DNA of 59,454 nucleotides from Chloroflexota bacterium (GTDB lineage Bacteria; Chloroflexota; Limnocylindria; Limnocylindrales; CSP1-4): positions 1 to 59,454 of the forward strand of contig JADGQK010000008.1 in assembly GCA_017881915.1 (NCBI GenBank), written 5' to 3'. Shown here in pieces: positions 30,561 to 38,456 of the stretch; the first letter of the stretch is position 1, and the number at the start of each line of letters is the position of its first letter. The notes beneath the pieces were generated by a model, which was given only the letters and a program-made list of their open reading frames with translations, was not told the DNA's origin and did not search any database. Both the position numbers and the translations under genes were made by a program.

Positions 30561-31142
30561 ATGACCGCCCCGTCGCGCCCTGCCGCTTCGGTCCTGCCCG
30601 GCGTCAGGTGGGGTGCGATCGATCGGCACGGCGACCTGCGCGGGTCATTCCGCGAGCTCTGGCGCGCTTCGTCCAACCTGGATCTCAGCCCGCGCTGGAC
30701 CGGCTCGCCCGACGCCCACTTCGTCCAGGCGAACCTGTCGACCTCGGCCCTCGGCGTCCTGCGCGGCCTGCACTACCATCGCCGCCAGCTGGACCATTGG
30801 ATCGTCGCATCGGGCCGCGCGCTCGTGGCCCTGGTCGACGTCCGGCCGGCAGCGGCCGGGTCCGGCCCGGCCGTGGTCGAGACTCGCGAGCTGGCCGCCG
30901 AGGGAACGGTCACGATCCCCAGGGGGGTTGCCCACGGCTTCCTCGCGCTCGAGGCGCTCGAGCTGATCTACCTCGTGACGAACGAATACGACGGGTCCGA
31001 CGAGCTCGGCTTCGCCTGGGATGATCCGGCCGTGGGTGTCCCCTGGCCCGCTTGCCCAACGCCCGACGGCCGCCCGATCCTGTCCGAGCGTGACCAGGCC
31101 AATCCAACGCTGGCCGGCCTGCTCGAACGGCTTCGCCGATGA
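30561..31142 (+). CDS. rmlC: dTDP-4-dehydrorhamnose 3,5-epimerase (RmlC-like)
   Basis: This 193-residue cupin-fold protein has RWGAIDRHGDLRGSFRELWR, HFVQANLSTSALGVLRGLHY followed by HRRQ, VALVDVRP, TIPRGVAHGFLALE and LIYLVTNEYDGSDELGFAWD. The His of RGLHYH is the conserved catalytic base of RmlC. It epimerises C3 and C5 of dTDP-4-keto-6-deoxyglucose. The gene order A-B-D-C completes dTDP-L-rhamnose synthesis. It starts 7 bases after rmlD. Confidence 0.92.
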   Translation: MTAPSRPAASVLPGVRWGAIDRHGDLRGSFRELWRASSNLDLSPRWTGSPDAHFVQANLSTSALGVLRGLHYHRRQLDHWIVASGRALVALVDVRPAAAGSGPAVVETRELAAEGTVTIPRGVAHGFLALEALELIYLVTNEYDGSDELGFAWDDPAVGVPWPACPTPDGRPILSERDQANPTLAGLLERLRR

Positions 31143-31392
31143 GCCGGTGCACCGGCGCCCCGCAATTCGCTACGGCGGCGATCGAGGGCGCACCACCGGC
31201 GACCACCATCAACCCCACCGCAGTCCGCCCGACCGGGCTGCTCCGACCGGCACTTCGGACGATGGGCCCATTCGGGGCCGGGACCATGTCGGCATTGAGT
31301 CGGGCATCCCCATCCGGGAGTCTGGGGATGCCCTCCACCTCCGGTTCGCTGGGGCAACCACGAGCCGGTCCGCGGAAGCTCGGAGACTCCCC

Positions 31393-32328
31393 TTGCGCAA
31401 GCTTCTCAGTGCTCTCTCCCTCGCCTTCCTGATCGGCGTCGGGCTGGCCGTTCCGGCAGCCTCGGCTTCGAGCCTGTCGAGCGCCAAGGTCGTGATCATC
31501 GTCGGCCCGGTCGACACGTCAACGTCCTCGTACATCGCCGACGCGAACGTGGCCGCCGCCGCGGCTCGCCAGTACAGCTCGAACGTCGTCACGATCTACA
31601 CGCCGCACGCGACCTGGGCCACCGTGAGCGCCGACCTGCAGGGCGCCTCGATCGTCGTCTACATGGGCCACGGGAACGGTTACACGAGTCCCTATCACAA
31701 GGTCTTCAACATCAATGCGATCCCGTCGACCGTGGATGGCCTGGGCCTGAATCCGTCGGGCAACAAGACGAATAACAGCACGACCGAGTATCACGGCGAG
31801 GCGGAGCTGGCCAAGTCGATCAAGCTCGCCCCGAACGCCGTCGTGATCCTCGCCCACCTGTGCTATTCGGCCGGGAACTCCGAACCCCAGAATCCGGCCC
31901 CAACGTTCTTCGAGGCGCGGCTGCGAGTCGACAACATGGGCGCCGGCTGGCTGAGGACCGGAGCCCGGGCCGTCATCTCCGAGGTCTACTCGTCGGGGAT
32001 GGCCGGCTGGTACATCAGCCAGCTGTTCACGACCCATCAGACGATCAACGACCTGTGGCAGGGCGCTCCGACCTTCAACAACGACGTCCAGGTGTCGGCC
32101 TCCATCCGGAACGGCTGGGCAACCGTCCAGCTCGACCTCGACGCGACCATCAGCCCGACGAAGAACGAGCACTTCGGGCGGGCGATCAGTGGTGACATGA
32201 CGCTACTCACTGACGCTGCGGTCCGAAGGCCAGTCCCATCGCCATACGGTCAGGTCACCCTGGCCCAGCCGGGGGCCCCGAGGGTCGCTGGGATGGGGGT
32301 CCGGCCGCGCAGCCTGAGCCTGCGCTGA
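31393..32328 (+). CDS. Secreted caspase-like (clan CD fold) protein, undescribed
   Basis: This 311-residue protein starts at a TTG (31393) with GGAG about 9 bases upstream and a clear Sec signal: LRKLLSALSLAFLIGVGLAV ending PAASA. The mature part has SSAKVVIIVGPVDTSTSSY, then ASIVVYMGHGNGYTSPY (candidate catalytic His near 92) and NAVVILAHLCYSAGNSEPQN (candidate catalytic Cys near 160). A His-Gly motif followed about 65 residues later by a strand ending in Cys is the layout of clan CD peptidases such as caspases and gingipains. The motif match is mine and unverified. It sits inside the polysaccharide locus, after rmlC. A frame extending further upstream lacks signal features. Confidence 0.65.
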   Translation: MRKLLSALSLAFLIGVGLAVPAASASSLSSAKVVIIVGPVDTSTSSYIADANVAAAAARQYSSNVVTIYTPHATWATVSADLQGASIVVYMGHGNGYTSPYHKVFNINAIPSTVDGLGLNPSGNKTNNSTTEYHGEAELAKSIKLAPNAVVILAHLCYSAGNSEPQNPAPTFFEARLRVDNMGAGWLRTGARAVISEVYSSGMAGWYISQLFTTHQTINDLWQGAPTFNNDVQVSASIRNGWATVQLDLDATISPTKNEHFGRAISGDMTLLTDAAVRRPVPSPYGQVTLAQPGAPRVAGMGVRPRSLSLR

Positions 32329-32350
32329 TCCCCGGCCGGCGCCTCCGGCC

Positions 32351-32356
32351 TACACT
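32351..32356 (+). promoter_or_regulatory. -10 box (TACACT), leaderless
   Basis: TACACT ends 6 bases before the ATG at 32363 and no ribosome site is present. Confidence 0.5.
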
Positions 32357-32362
32357 GGCCCC

Positions 32363-33124
32363 ATGTCGTCCGATCCCCGACCCGGAACCTGGATCATCCT
32401 GCCGACGTACGACGAGGCCGAGAACCTGCCCGGCATCGCTGCGGCGATCCTAGCCGAGCTGCCCGGCGCGACGTTGCTCGTCGTGGACGACGGGTCGCCC
32501 GACGGGACGGGTCAACTGGCCGATCAGCTGGCAGTCGAGGACGAGCGGGTCCGGGTCCGCCATCGCCCGGCGAAGCAAGGTCTCGGCCGAGCGTACCTCG
32601 AGGGCTTCCGGGTTGCCATCGATGGCGGCGCTGACATCCTCGTCCAGATGGATGCGGACTGGTCGCACGACCCGGCCGACCTGCCCTCGCTGATCGACCC
32701 GATCGCCGACGGTGCAGTCGATCTGGTCATCGGCTCGCGCTACGTTCCAGGTGGCGGGGTGATCGACTGGGGACTTGCCCGGCGGGTGATCTCGCGGGGC
32801 GGCAGCCTGTTCGCACGGCTCGTGCTGGGCCTCGCCCCGCACGACCTGACCGGTGGGTTCAAGGCCTGGCGCGCCGAGACGCTCGCGGGGATCCCGTTCG
32901 ACGGCATCCACGCGGGGGGCTACGTCTTCCAGATCGAAATGACCTATCGGGCGAGCCGGCTCAGGGCGCGGGTCCGGGAGGTGCCGATCACGTTCCGCGA
33001 CCGGCGGGTAGGCCATTCGAAGATGTCGCGGCGGATCATCGGCGAAGCCCTGATCGTCGTCTTGCAGCTCCGCTGGGACGAGCTCCGCGGACGAGGTCCG
33101 CGCCCGATGCGCCCCGAGGCGTGA
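32363..33124 (+). CDS. Polyprenol-phosphate sugar synthase (GT2, Ppm1/DPM1-like)
   Basis: This 253-residue protein starts MSSDPRPGTWIILPTYDEAE. It has LLVVDDGSPDGTGQLADQL, the metal-binding motif QMDADWSHDPADL, IGSRYVPGGGVIDWG, LTGGFKAWRAETL and ITFRDRRVGHSKMS. This matches soluble polyprenol-monophosphomannose synthases, which load mannose from GDP-mannose (or glucose) onto a polyprenyl phosphate for use outside the membrane. There is no C-terminal membrane domain. It overlaps the next glycosyltransferase gene by GTGA. Confidence 0.9.
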   Translation: MSSDPRPGTWIILPTYDEAENLPGIAAAILAELPGATLLVVDDGSPDGTGQLADQLAVEDERVRVRHRPAKQGLGRAYLEGFRVAIDGGADILVQMDADWSHDPADLPSLIDPIADGAVDLVIGSRYVPGGGVIDWGLARRVISRGGSLFARLVLGLAPHDLTGGFKAWRAETLAGIPFDGIHAGGYVFQIEMTYRASRLRARVREVPITFRDRRVGHSKMSRRIIGEALIVVLQLRWDELRGRGPRPMRPEA

Positions 33125-34443
33125 CCCTCAACCGACCTCGCGGCGTCAGCCCCGACCCGCTCGGCCTGCGTGTCGTCATGGACACTCGGCCGCTGGCGGA
33201 CCCAGCCCGCGGCCCGACCACCGCGATCTACCTTGGCGAATTGCTGGCCGCCTATGACGCTGAGCCGGTCGATGGCGAATCATTCACCTTCCTGGTTGGC
33301 CTCCGCAGGCCTGATCCAACCGAGGCCTTCGCCAGCCTCGACGTGGCCGCGCGCCGGCGGATGCCGCCCAGCTACCTGCTCCGCTCGGGCGCACTGTCCG
33401 TCGACCCCTTCCTGCTCCGGGGCGCGACAATCGGGGCGTCCTGGTGGGCCGAGCAGGGCGGCGCTGCCGGGGCCGTGTTCCACACCGCCGCCAATGCGAT
33501 CCCGATCGGTTCGCAGCTGCCTGTGGTGGTCACCCTGCTCGATCTGGCTCCATGGGAAATGCCGAGCGTCTACCAGCGCAGTCCCGCCGCTGCCTTCGGC
33601 CAGCGCCTGCGCGGTCGGATTCTGCGCGACGCGGCGTCGGTCATCGTGGGCACCAACGCGACGGCGCGGGCCGTCCATAACCTCCTCCGAATTCGCCCCG
33701 AGCGACTCGTCGTCGTGCCGCTGGCGGCCCGCGCTGCATTCCGCCCGGCGGCGCCCGACCGGGCGCCCGGGTCCTCATCGAAGCCGGCCGGCCCAGCCCA
33801 TGATCCGCGCAGCGACCGGGCACGGCTCGGCCTCCCGGAGCGCTACCTCGTGTACTCCGGTCGGTACGATGCCCGCCAGGACCTTGGCTCGCTGGTCGGG
33901 GCGCTCAGTCGCCTGGCGGCCGCCGGTCGCCCTGCCGGGCTCGCCGACCCGATCGCCTGGCCGCCGCGAATCCTGCTGATCGGTGCCTCGCCCGCTGATC
34001 GAGCCGCGCTGGCCCGGACGACGGCCCGCGAGGGGGTCGGCGAGCTCCTCGCCTACGCGCCCACGCTGGCCGTTGAGCGAGTGGCCGGGCTCGTCGCCGG
34101 GGCCCGCGCGGCAATCCTGCCATCGATCAGCGAGGCGGCCGGCTTACCGGCGATCGAGGCGCTGGCGGCCGGCACGCCGGTGATCGCCAGCGCAGTCGGC
34201 GCGCTACCCGAGATCGTGGGCGGGGCCGGCATCCTCGTCGAGCCGCGCGACTCGGATCGTCTCGCCACGGCGATTGCAACTGCCTGGACTGACGAGGACC
34301 TGTGGGTTCGACTGCGGGCCGACGCCCTGACGAGGAGCGGACCGGACCGGACGACCTGGTCCGACGTGGCCCGGGCCACCCGGGTCGTGTATACCGACGT
34401 CGGCGCGCGCCGCTCCCCCGAGGATGAGGTCACCGGCATCTGA
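33121..34443 (+). CDS. Glycosyltransferase family 4
   Basis: This 440-residue GT-B enzyme has an N-terminal half beginning LGLRVVMDTRPLADPARGPT, a middle SVIVGTNATARAVHNLL, and the donor-binding half with YLVYSGRYDARQDLGSLVGA. The retaining-GT signature reads AAILPSISEAAGLPAIEALA, then GTPVIASAVGALPEIVGGAG. It would transfer a sugar from a nucleotide donor to a glycan or lipid acceptor in the cytoplasm. The GTG start overlaps the preceding stop. A Pro/Ala-rich insertion sits between the two halves (near residues 215-235). Confidence 0.85.
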   Translation: MTLNRPRGVSPDPLGLRVVMDTRPLADPARGPTTAIYLGELLAAYDAEPVDGESFTFLVGLRRPDPTEAFASLDVAARRRMPPSYLLRSGALSVDPFLLRGATIGASWWAEQGGAAGAVFHTAANAIPIGSQLPVVVTLLDLAPWEMPSVYQRSPAAAFGQRLRGRILRDAASVIVGTNATARAVHNLLRIRPERLVVVPLAARAAFRPAAPDRAPGSSSKPAGPAHDPRSDRARLGLPERYLVYSGRYDARQDLGSLVGALSRLAAAGRPAGLADPIAWPPRILLIGASPADRAALARTTAREGVGELLAYAPTLAVERVAGLVAGARAAILPSISEAAGLPAIEALAAGTPVIASAVGALPEIVGGAGILVEPRDSDRLATAIATAWTDEDLWVRLRADALTRSGPDRTTWSDVARATRVVYTDVGARRSPEDEVTGI

Positions 34444-34494
34444 GCGCGACATGACGATGGGTGCCGGGATCGACGACTTGCGCCGCCGACGGCT

Positions 34495-35685
34495 CTAGTC
34501 GGAGGGCGGACCGTTGCGGGGTGGGGCCGGGGAACCAGCGTGAACGGTGATCGGCGTTCCCCAGGTGACGACATTCACGAAGGTCTGCCCGACTGTCAGG
34601 CTCAGCTGGTGGCCGGCACCATCGAAGAAGAGGGTCGGCCCGTTCGTCGAGCGCTTCTTCCAGGTCCCCTTGATGGTATGCCCGTTCGTGGCGATCCAGG
34701 CCGGCCCGCTGCCCACGATCGTGGCCTCGAGCCGGTGTTTGTACGGTTCGTGATCGTTCAGAGGCCCGAACTTCATCCACATGATCACGACGTTCGTCGG
34801 GGCGATCCGGACCTTGGATGCGGCGTCATGCTGGGCGCCCTCGACGCTCACCGTCCGGAGGTAGGTGTTCGAGACGCGGTCGTAGTCATAGCGGATCGCG
34901 TTCTGGGGGTAGGCGAAGGTGATCCGGCCGCCGACCGGCCGGACGGACAGGGGCGCGGGGGGATTGAAGGTCCAGATCGGCTTCGGTGGCGCGCTCGCTC
35001 GAAGGAGCGTTGCCAGCCGGCGGAGCTGCGCCCCGGTCGTGTACAGGTTGTGCGGACCGACGCGGCTGGTAATCCGCCGAAATGAGCCCCCATAACGGAA
35101 CTCATCGGCGTTGTAGACCAGCTGCCCGCTGCCCTGGCTGCGGAGCGTGGTCAGCGCCTGGGGCGAGCCGCCGGCGTGGACGTACAGCGCCCGCCATTCC
35201 GACGCCCAGGCGATGAAGTAGTAACGCGCGCTGCGAACCGGCCCGACGTCGGTGGGAACCGTCTCCGCGAAGATCGCCATGTAGCGCGGGATGCCGCCCT
35301 CGGCCGGGGCCTGGAAGACGATCGACGCTTCGCCCAGGCCCGATTGAGGTCGCGCTGGACTCAGGTCGTCGAGCATCACCGCGATCGGATGGAGGGCCGC
35401 CGCGGCTGGGCTAACGAGTTTGCCGGTCAGTGGCGCGGGCACGAGCACCGGGCTCGGGCTGGGCGACGGAGTCGGCGACGCCGTGGGCAGGCCCGTCGTT
35501 GCGCTGGCTGATGGTGAGTCAGACGCTGGACTACTCGACGGACTCGCCGTCGGGCCGACCAGTGCAGAGTTGATCGGTGAAGGCGTCGTCGGCGAACAGC
35601 CGACCAGCCAGACCGCACAGGCGATCGCCAGTCCGACGCGCCGACCCTGGCTGCGTCCTCGTCCCAATCTGCCCCGTCCGATCAC
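34495..35685 (-). CDS. DUF3048 (YerB-like) lipoprotein
   Basis: This protein of about 396 residues starts at GTG 35685 and has the lipoprotein signal RVGLAIACAVWLVGCS, with Cys near residue 28. A Ser/Pro/Ala linker (30-75) follows, then two DUF3048 segments: PIAVMLDDLSPARPQSGLGE, VGPVRSARYYFIAWASEW, and later VVIMWMKFGPLNDHEPYKH and GTWKKRSTNGPTLFFDGAGH. The function of this family is unknown; its members are extracellular. TATTCT ends 7 bases before the GTG, a leaderless arrangement that fixes the start; the frame stays open 66 codons upstream through a repeat arm. It converges with the GT4 gene. Confidence 0.85.
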   Translation of the reverse strand: MIGRGRLGRGRSQGRRVGLAIACAVWLVGCSPTTPSPINSALVGPTASPSSSPASDSPSASATTGLPTASPTPSPSPSPVLVPAPLTGKLVSPAAAALHPIAVMLDDLSPARPQSGLGEASIVFQAPAEGGIPRYMAIFAETVPTDVGPVRSARYYFIAWASEWRALYVHAGGSPQALTTLRSQGSGQLVYNADEFRYGGSFRRITSRVGPHNLYTTGAQLRRLATLLRASAPPKPIWTFNPPAPLSVRPVGGRITFAYPQNAIRYDYDRVSNTYLRTVSVEGAQHDAASKVRIAPTNVVIMWMKFGPLNDHEPYKHRLEATIVGSGPAWIATNGHTIKGTWKKRSTNGPTLFFDGAGHQLSLTVGQTFVNVVTWGTPITVHAGSPAPPRNGPPSD

Positions 35686-35692
35686 GCGGCGG

Positions 35693-35698
35693 AGAATA
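35693..35698 (-). promoter_or_regulatory. -10 box (TATTCT), leaderless DUF3048 gene
   Basis: On the minus strand TATTCT is followed by 7 bases and then the GTG at 35685. This decides the start of the lipoprotein. Confidence 0.5.
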
Positions 35699-35797
35699 GC
35701 CGATGCTGGGAAACGGGGCCGGACTTCGTTCCCGGCGGCGGCCGTTTCCTGGATTGGGCCCTCGAGTCGCAGTCCTGAAGGAGCCCTGGAAGCGTCC

Positions 35798-35820
35798 GTT
35801 TGATGTTCTGACTGCACCCA
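35798..35820. repeat. Solo arm of the inverted-repeat element
   Basis: GTTTGATGTTCTGACTGCAC at 35798 onward matches the right arms of the elements at 2232-2436 and 58533-58717 (consensus GTTTGATGTTCTGAGTGCAC). I could not find a second arm nearby, so it may be a decayed or truncated copy. It lies between two divergent genes. Confidence 0.5.
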
Positions 35821-35890
35821 CCTGCCAGGCAACGGGGGGCCGAGTCTCGGCAGCCCGAGACCGAGCCACGACCTCTTGGCCAAAGACCGG

Positions 35891-35896
35891 TAGGCT
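35891..35896 (+). promoter_or_regulatory. -10 box (TAGGCT) of repeat-protein gene
   Basis: TAGGCT lies 26 bases before the ATG at 35923, and GGAG sits about 8-9 bases before that ATG. This gene would have a short leader with a normal ribosome site. Confidence 0.4.
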
Positions 35897-35922
35897 GATG
35901 GGACGCAGCCGGAGAAACGATC

Positions 35923-36582
35923 ATGACCGACCAGCCAACCGCACGTCCCAGGCGGGCAGTCCGCCCAGCTTCGACCGATGCCACCGCAGCCGTGCCCAGG
36001 TCAGCCGCGAAGGCCAGGGCCAAGCCGACGACGACGGCGGCCAAGCCGGCCGCGCCGACAACGAGGATCAAGACGGGCACGTCATCCGCCCGCCGGCCTG
36101 CGTCGGCGGACACGGCCACTCGAACGGATGCGGCCACGGCAGCGGCAACCACCAGAGGCCCGGTGGCGGTGCCGGTCATCGTCGAACCGGCAGGCAACGA
36201 CCGCCGGCTGACGATCCAGCAGGGTGGCATTGGTGCGGTCAGTGCCGCGGAAGTCTCCGTCTCGCAGGGCGGCATCGGTGCGCTGCAGGCGGAGCAGGTA
36301 TCGGTCGAGATGGGCATGGTCGGGGCTGCCATGACCAACGAGCTTCACGTCCACCAGGGTGCGGTCGGGGCCGTCCTCGCCCGGGATGCCCGGTTCGAGC
36401 AGGCTGGCGTCCGAACGCTGATTGCCAACCGCGTCCATTTCGGCCAGAACTCGGGCGCCGGATTGGTCCTGGCTGCCCACGTCGATGGCGACGTCCGGAC
36501 CCTCCTCGATTGGCGCGGCGCACTGGCCTTCGGAGCCGCTGCCGGCCTCATCCTGGGCGTCCTCCGGAACCGTCGGCGCTGA
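35923..36582 (+). CDS. Membrane-anchored protein with 15-residue repeats
   Basis: This 219-residue protein has a basic Ala/Thr/Pro-rich, probably disordered head (1-85). Six imperfect repeats of 15-16 residues follow (about 93-185): LTIQQGGIGAVSAAE, VSVSQGGIGALQAEQ, VSVEMGMVGAAMTNE, LHVHQGAVGAVLARD, ARFEQAGVRTLIANR and VHFGQNSGAGLVLAAH. One C-terminal membrane helix (ALAFGAAAGLILGVL) with an RNRRR tail ends the protein. The repeat pattern is like a beta-solenoid or bactofilin-type stack. No family is recognised. The orientation (no signal peptide, basic tail) suggests a tail-anchored protein facing the cytoplasm. Confidence 0.7.
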   Translation: MTDQPTARPRRAVRPASTDATAAVPRSAAKARAKPTTTAAKPAAPTTRIKTGTSSARRPASADTATRTDAATAAATTRGPVAVPVIVEPAGNDRRLTIQQGGIGAVSAAEVSVSQGGIGALQAEQVSVEMGMVGAAMTNELHVHQGAVGAVLARDARFEQAGVRTLIANRVHFGQNSGAGLVLAAHVDGDVRTLLDWRGALAFGAAAGLILGVLRNRRR

Positions 36583-36600
36583 GCAGGAGCCGCCCTCCGG

Positions 36601-36606
36601 TATACT
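36601..36606 (+). promoter_or_regulatory. -10 box (TATACT) for the UDP-ManNAc3NAcA operon
   Basis: TATACT would start transcription near 36613, ahead of the eight overlapping genes that begin at 36679 (or 36628). Confidence 0.45.
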
Positions 36607-36678
36607 CCGCAATCGGATGACCGGTCGGTGCGGACAGCACCGCCAGGCACCGGTCCGAGCACTGGAGTCCCGCACCCC

Positions 36679-37350
36679 GTGATAGATCCTGCAGCCCGGG
36701 TACATCCGTCGGCGGACCTCGAAGCAGATGTCGAGATCGGTCCCGGCACGAGCATCTGGCACCGCGCCCAGATCAGGACGGGCGCCCGAATCGGCTCGGA
36801 GTGCGTGATCGGGCGGGACGTGTTCATCGATGAAGGCGTCGTTCTGGGCAACCGGGTCAAGGTCCAGAACCTCGCCCTGATCTACCACGGCGTGAGCGTC
36901 GAAGATGGCGTGTTCATCGGCCCCAATGCGATCCTGACCAACGACCGCTACCCCCGGGCGATCACGGCCACCGGCGAGCTGGCCCGAGCCGCCGACTGGA
37001 CGGTCTCGCCGATCCTCCTGCGGACCGGCTGCTCGATCGGGGCCGGCGCCGTCGTCGTGGCAGGCATCACGATCGGCAGGTTCGCCACGATCGGGGCGGG
37101 CGGGATCGTGACCCGCGACGTGGCAGACTTCGCCTTGATGGCGGGTAGCCCGGCCCACCGGATCGGCTGGGTCTGTGCGTGCGGCGCCCGACTCCTCGAT
37201 TCCGAGGGGCGCAAGGCGCCGCCCGAGCCGGCTGTCTATTCGGCCGATCCCGAACTCGCCTGTCCCGTGTGCCACCGGCACTACCGTTACAACCCCGAAG
37301 CCGACACCCTGATCGAACGGGTCGGCCTGCACCAAGGAGTCCGAGCATGA
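36679..37350 (+). CDS. UDP-sugar N-acetyltransferase, left-handed beta-helix (WbpD/WlbB-like) with zinc-ribbon tail
   Basis: This 223-residue protein has hexapeptide repeats over residues 1-160 (IDPAARVHPSADLEADVEIG, TSIWHRAQIRTGARIG, VFIDEGVVLGNRVKVQ, SVEDGVFIGPNAILTNDRYP). It resembles WbpD/WlbB, which acetylates the 3-amino group of UDP-GlcNAc(3NH2)A. The C-terminal tail has CACGARLL and CPVCHRHY, a four-Cys zinc-ribbon-like pair, found in some of these acyltransferases. The next gene overlaps by ATGA. The start is uncertain: GTG 36679 has GGAG 14 bases upstream and GTG 36628 is in frame. Confidence 0.85.
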   Translation: MIDPAARVHPSADLEADVEIGPGTSIWHRAQIRTGARIGSECVIGRDVFIDEGVVLGNRVKVQNLALIYHGVSVEDGVFIGPNAILTNDRYPRAITATGELARAADWTVSPILLRTGCSIGAGAVVVAGITIGRFATIGAGGIVTRDVADFALMAGSPAHRIGWVCACGARLLDSEGRKAPPEPAVYSADPELACPVCHRHYRYNPEADTLIERVGLHQGVRA

Positions 37351-38456
37351 TCCCGATTGCCCGCCCCGATATCGGAGACGAAGAAGTTTCTGCCGTCAGC
37401 GACGTTCTCCGCTCGGGGATGCTGGCTCAGGGCAAGCGGGTCGCCGAACTTGAGGCCCGCTGGGCGGACTACTGCGGGGTGAAGCACGCGATCGCCACCA
37501 GCAACGGCACCCTGGCCCTGATGTCGATCTTCGCCGGGATCGGACTCGCGCCCGGCGACGAGGTGATCACGGTTTCGCACACGTTCGCGGCCACCGCCAA
37601 CGCGATCCTGTCAACCGGGGCGATGCCCGTGTTCGTCGACATCGAGCCCGACACCTACCTGATCGACGCCGCCCGGATCGAGGCCGCGATCACGCCCCGG
37701 ACCCGGGCGATCGTGCCGGTCCACCTGTTCGGCCTGGTGGCCGACATGGACATGATCACGGCCCTGGCCGACCGCCACGGCCTGGCTGTGGTCGAGGACG
37801 CCTGCCAGGCCCATGGGGCAACCTTTCGCGGGCGCCGCGCGGGGAGCTTCGGCTTCGGTGCGTTCAGCCTGTACGCGACGAAGAACATGACCACCGGTGA
37901 GGGCGGCTTCATCACCACCGACGACGACCACCTGGCCGACTGGTTCCGGCTCTACCGTAACCAGGGCATGCGCTCCCGCTACCAGTTCGAGATGCTCGGT
38001 TACAACTACCGGATGACCGACCTGAACGCTGCGATCGGGCTCGTCCAGCTGGACAAGCTCGACCGAAACACGGCTCGTCGCCGGGAGATCGCCGCGGGAT
38101 ACGACCGGGCCTTCGCCGACCTGCCGATCAAGACGCCGATCACGCCCGAAGGGCGGACCCACGTCTTCCACCAGTACACGCTCGACGTGGGCAGCCAACG
38201 CGATGCGATCGTGGCCGACCTGCGCGAGGCCGGTGTCGGCGCCGACGTCTACTATCCGATCCCGGTCCACCGCCAGTCGTACATCATGGAGCGCGGCCTC
38301 CACGCGGACCTGCCGCTGACCGACGCGGCGGCGGCCCGGACCCTCGCCCTGCCGATGTTCCCGGGCCTGACCCCGGCCGAACAGACGACCGTGGTCGACG
38401 CTGTTCGAGCCACAGTTCTTCGCCATGCCGGAGCAGCCGTCGAGACGGTCGCCTGA
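37347..38456 (+). CDS. DegT/DnrJ/EryC1 sugar aminotransferase (WbpE-like)
   Basis: This 369-residue PLP enzyme starts MIPIARPDIGDEEVSAVSDV. It has the family marks LRSGMLAQGKRVAELEARWA, AIATSNGTLALMSIFAGIGL, VVEDACQAHGATFRGRRAGS, the PLP-Lys motif FSLYATKNMTTGEGGFI (near residue 184) and YNYRMTDLNAAIGLVQLDKL. In the WbpE role it aminates C3 of the 3-keto UDP-GlcNAcA made by the next gene product. It overlaps both neighbours by 1-4 bases. Confidence 0.9.
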   Translation: MIPIARPDIGDEEVSAVSDVLRSGMLAQGKRVAELEARWADYCGVKHAIATSNGTLALMSIFAGIGLAPGDEVITVSHTFAATANAILSTGAMPVFVDIEPDTYLIDAARIEAAITPRTRAIVPVHLFGLVADMDMITALADRHGLAVVEDACQAHGATFRGRRAGSFGFGAFSLYATKNMTTGEGGFITTDDDHLADWFRLYRNQGMRSRYQFEMLGYNYRMTDLNAAIGLVQLDKLDRNTARRREIAAGYDRAFADLPIKTPITPEGRTHVFHQYTLDVGSQRDAIVADLREAGVGADVYYPIPVHRQSYIMERGLHADLPLTDAAAARTLALPMFPGLTPAEQTTVVDAVRATVLRHAGAAVETVA

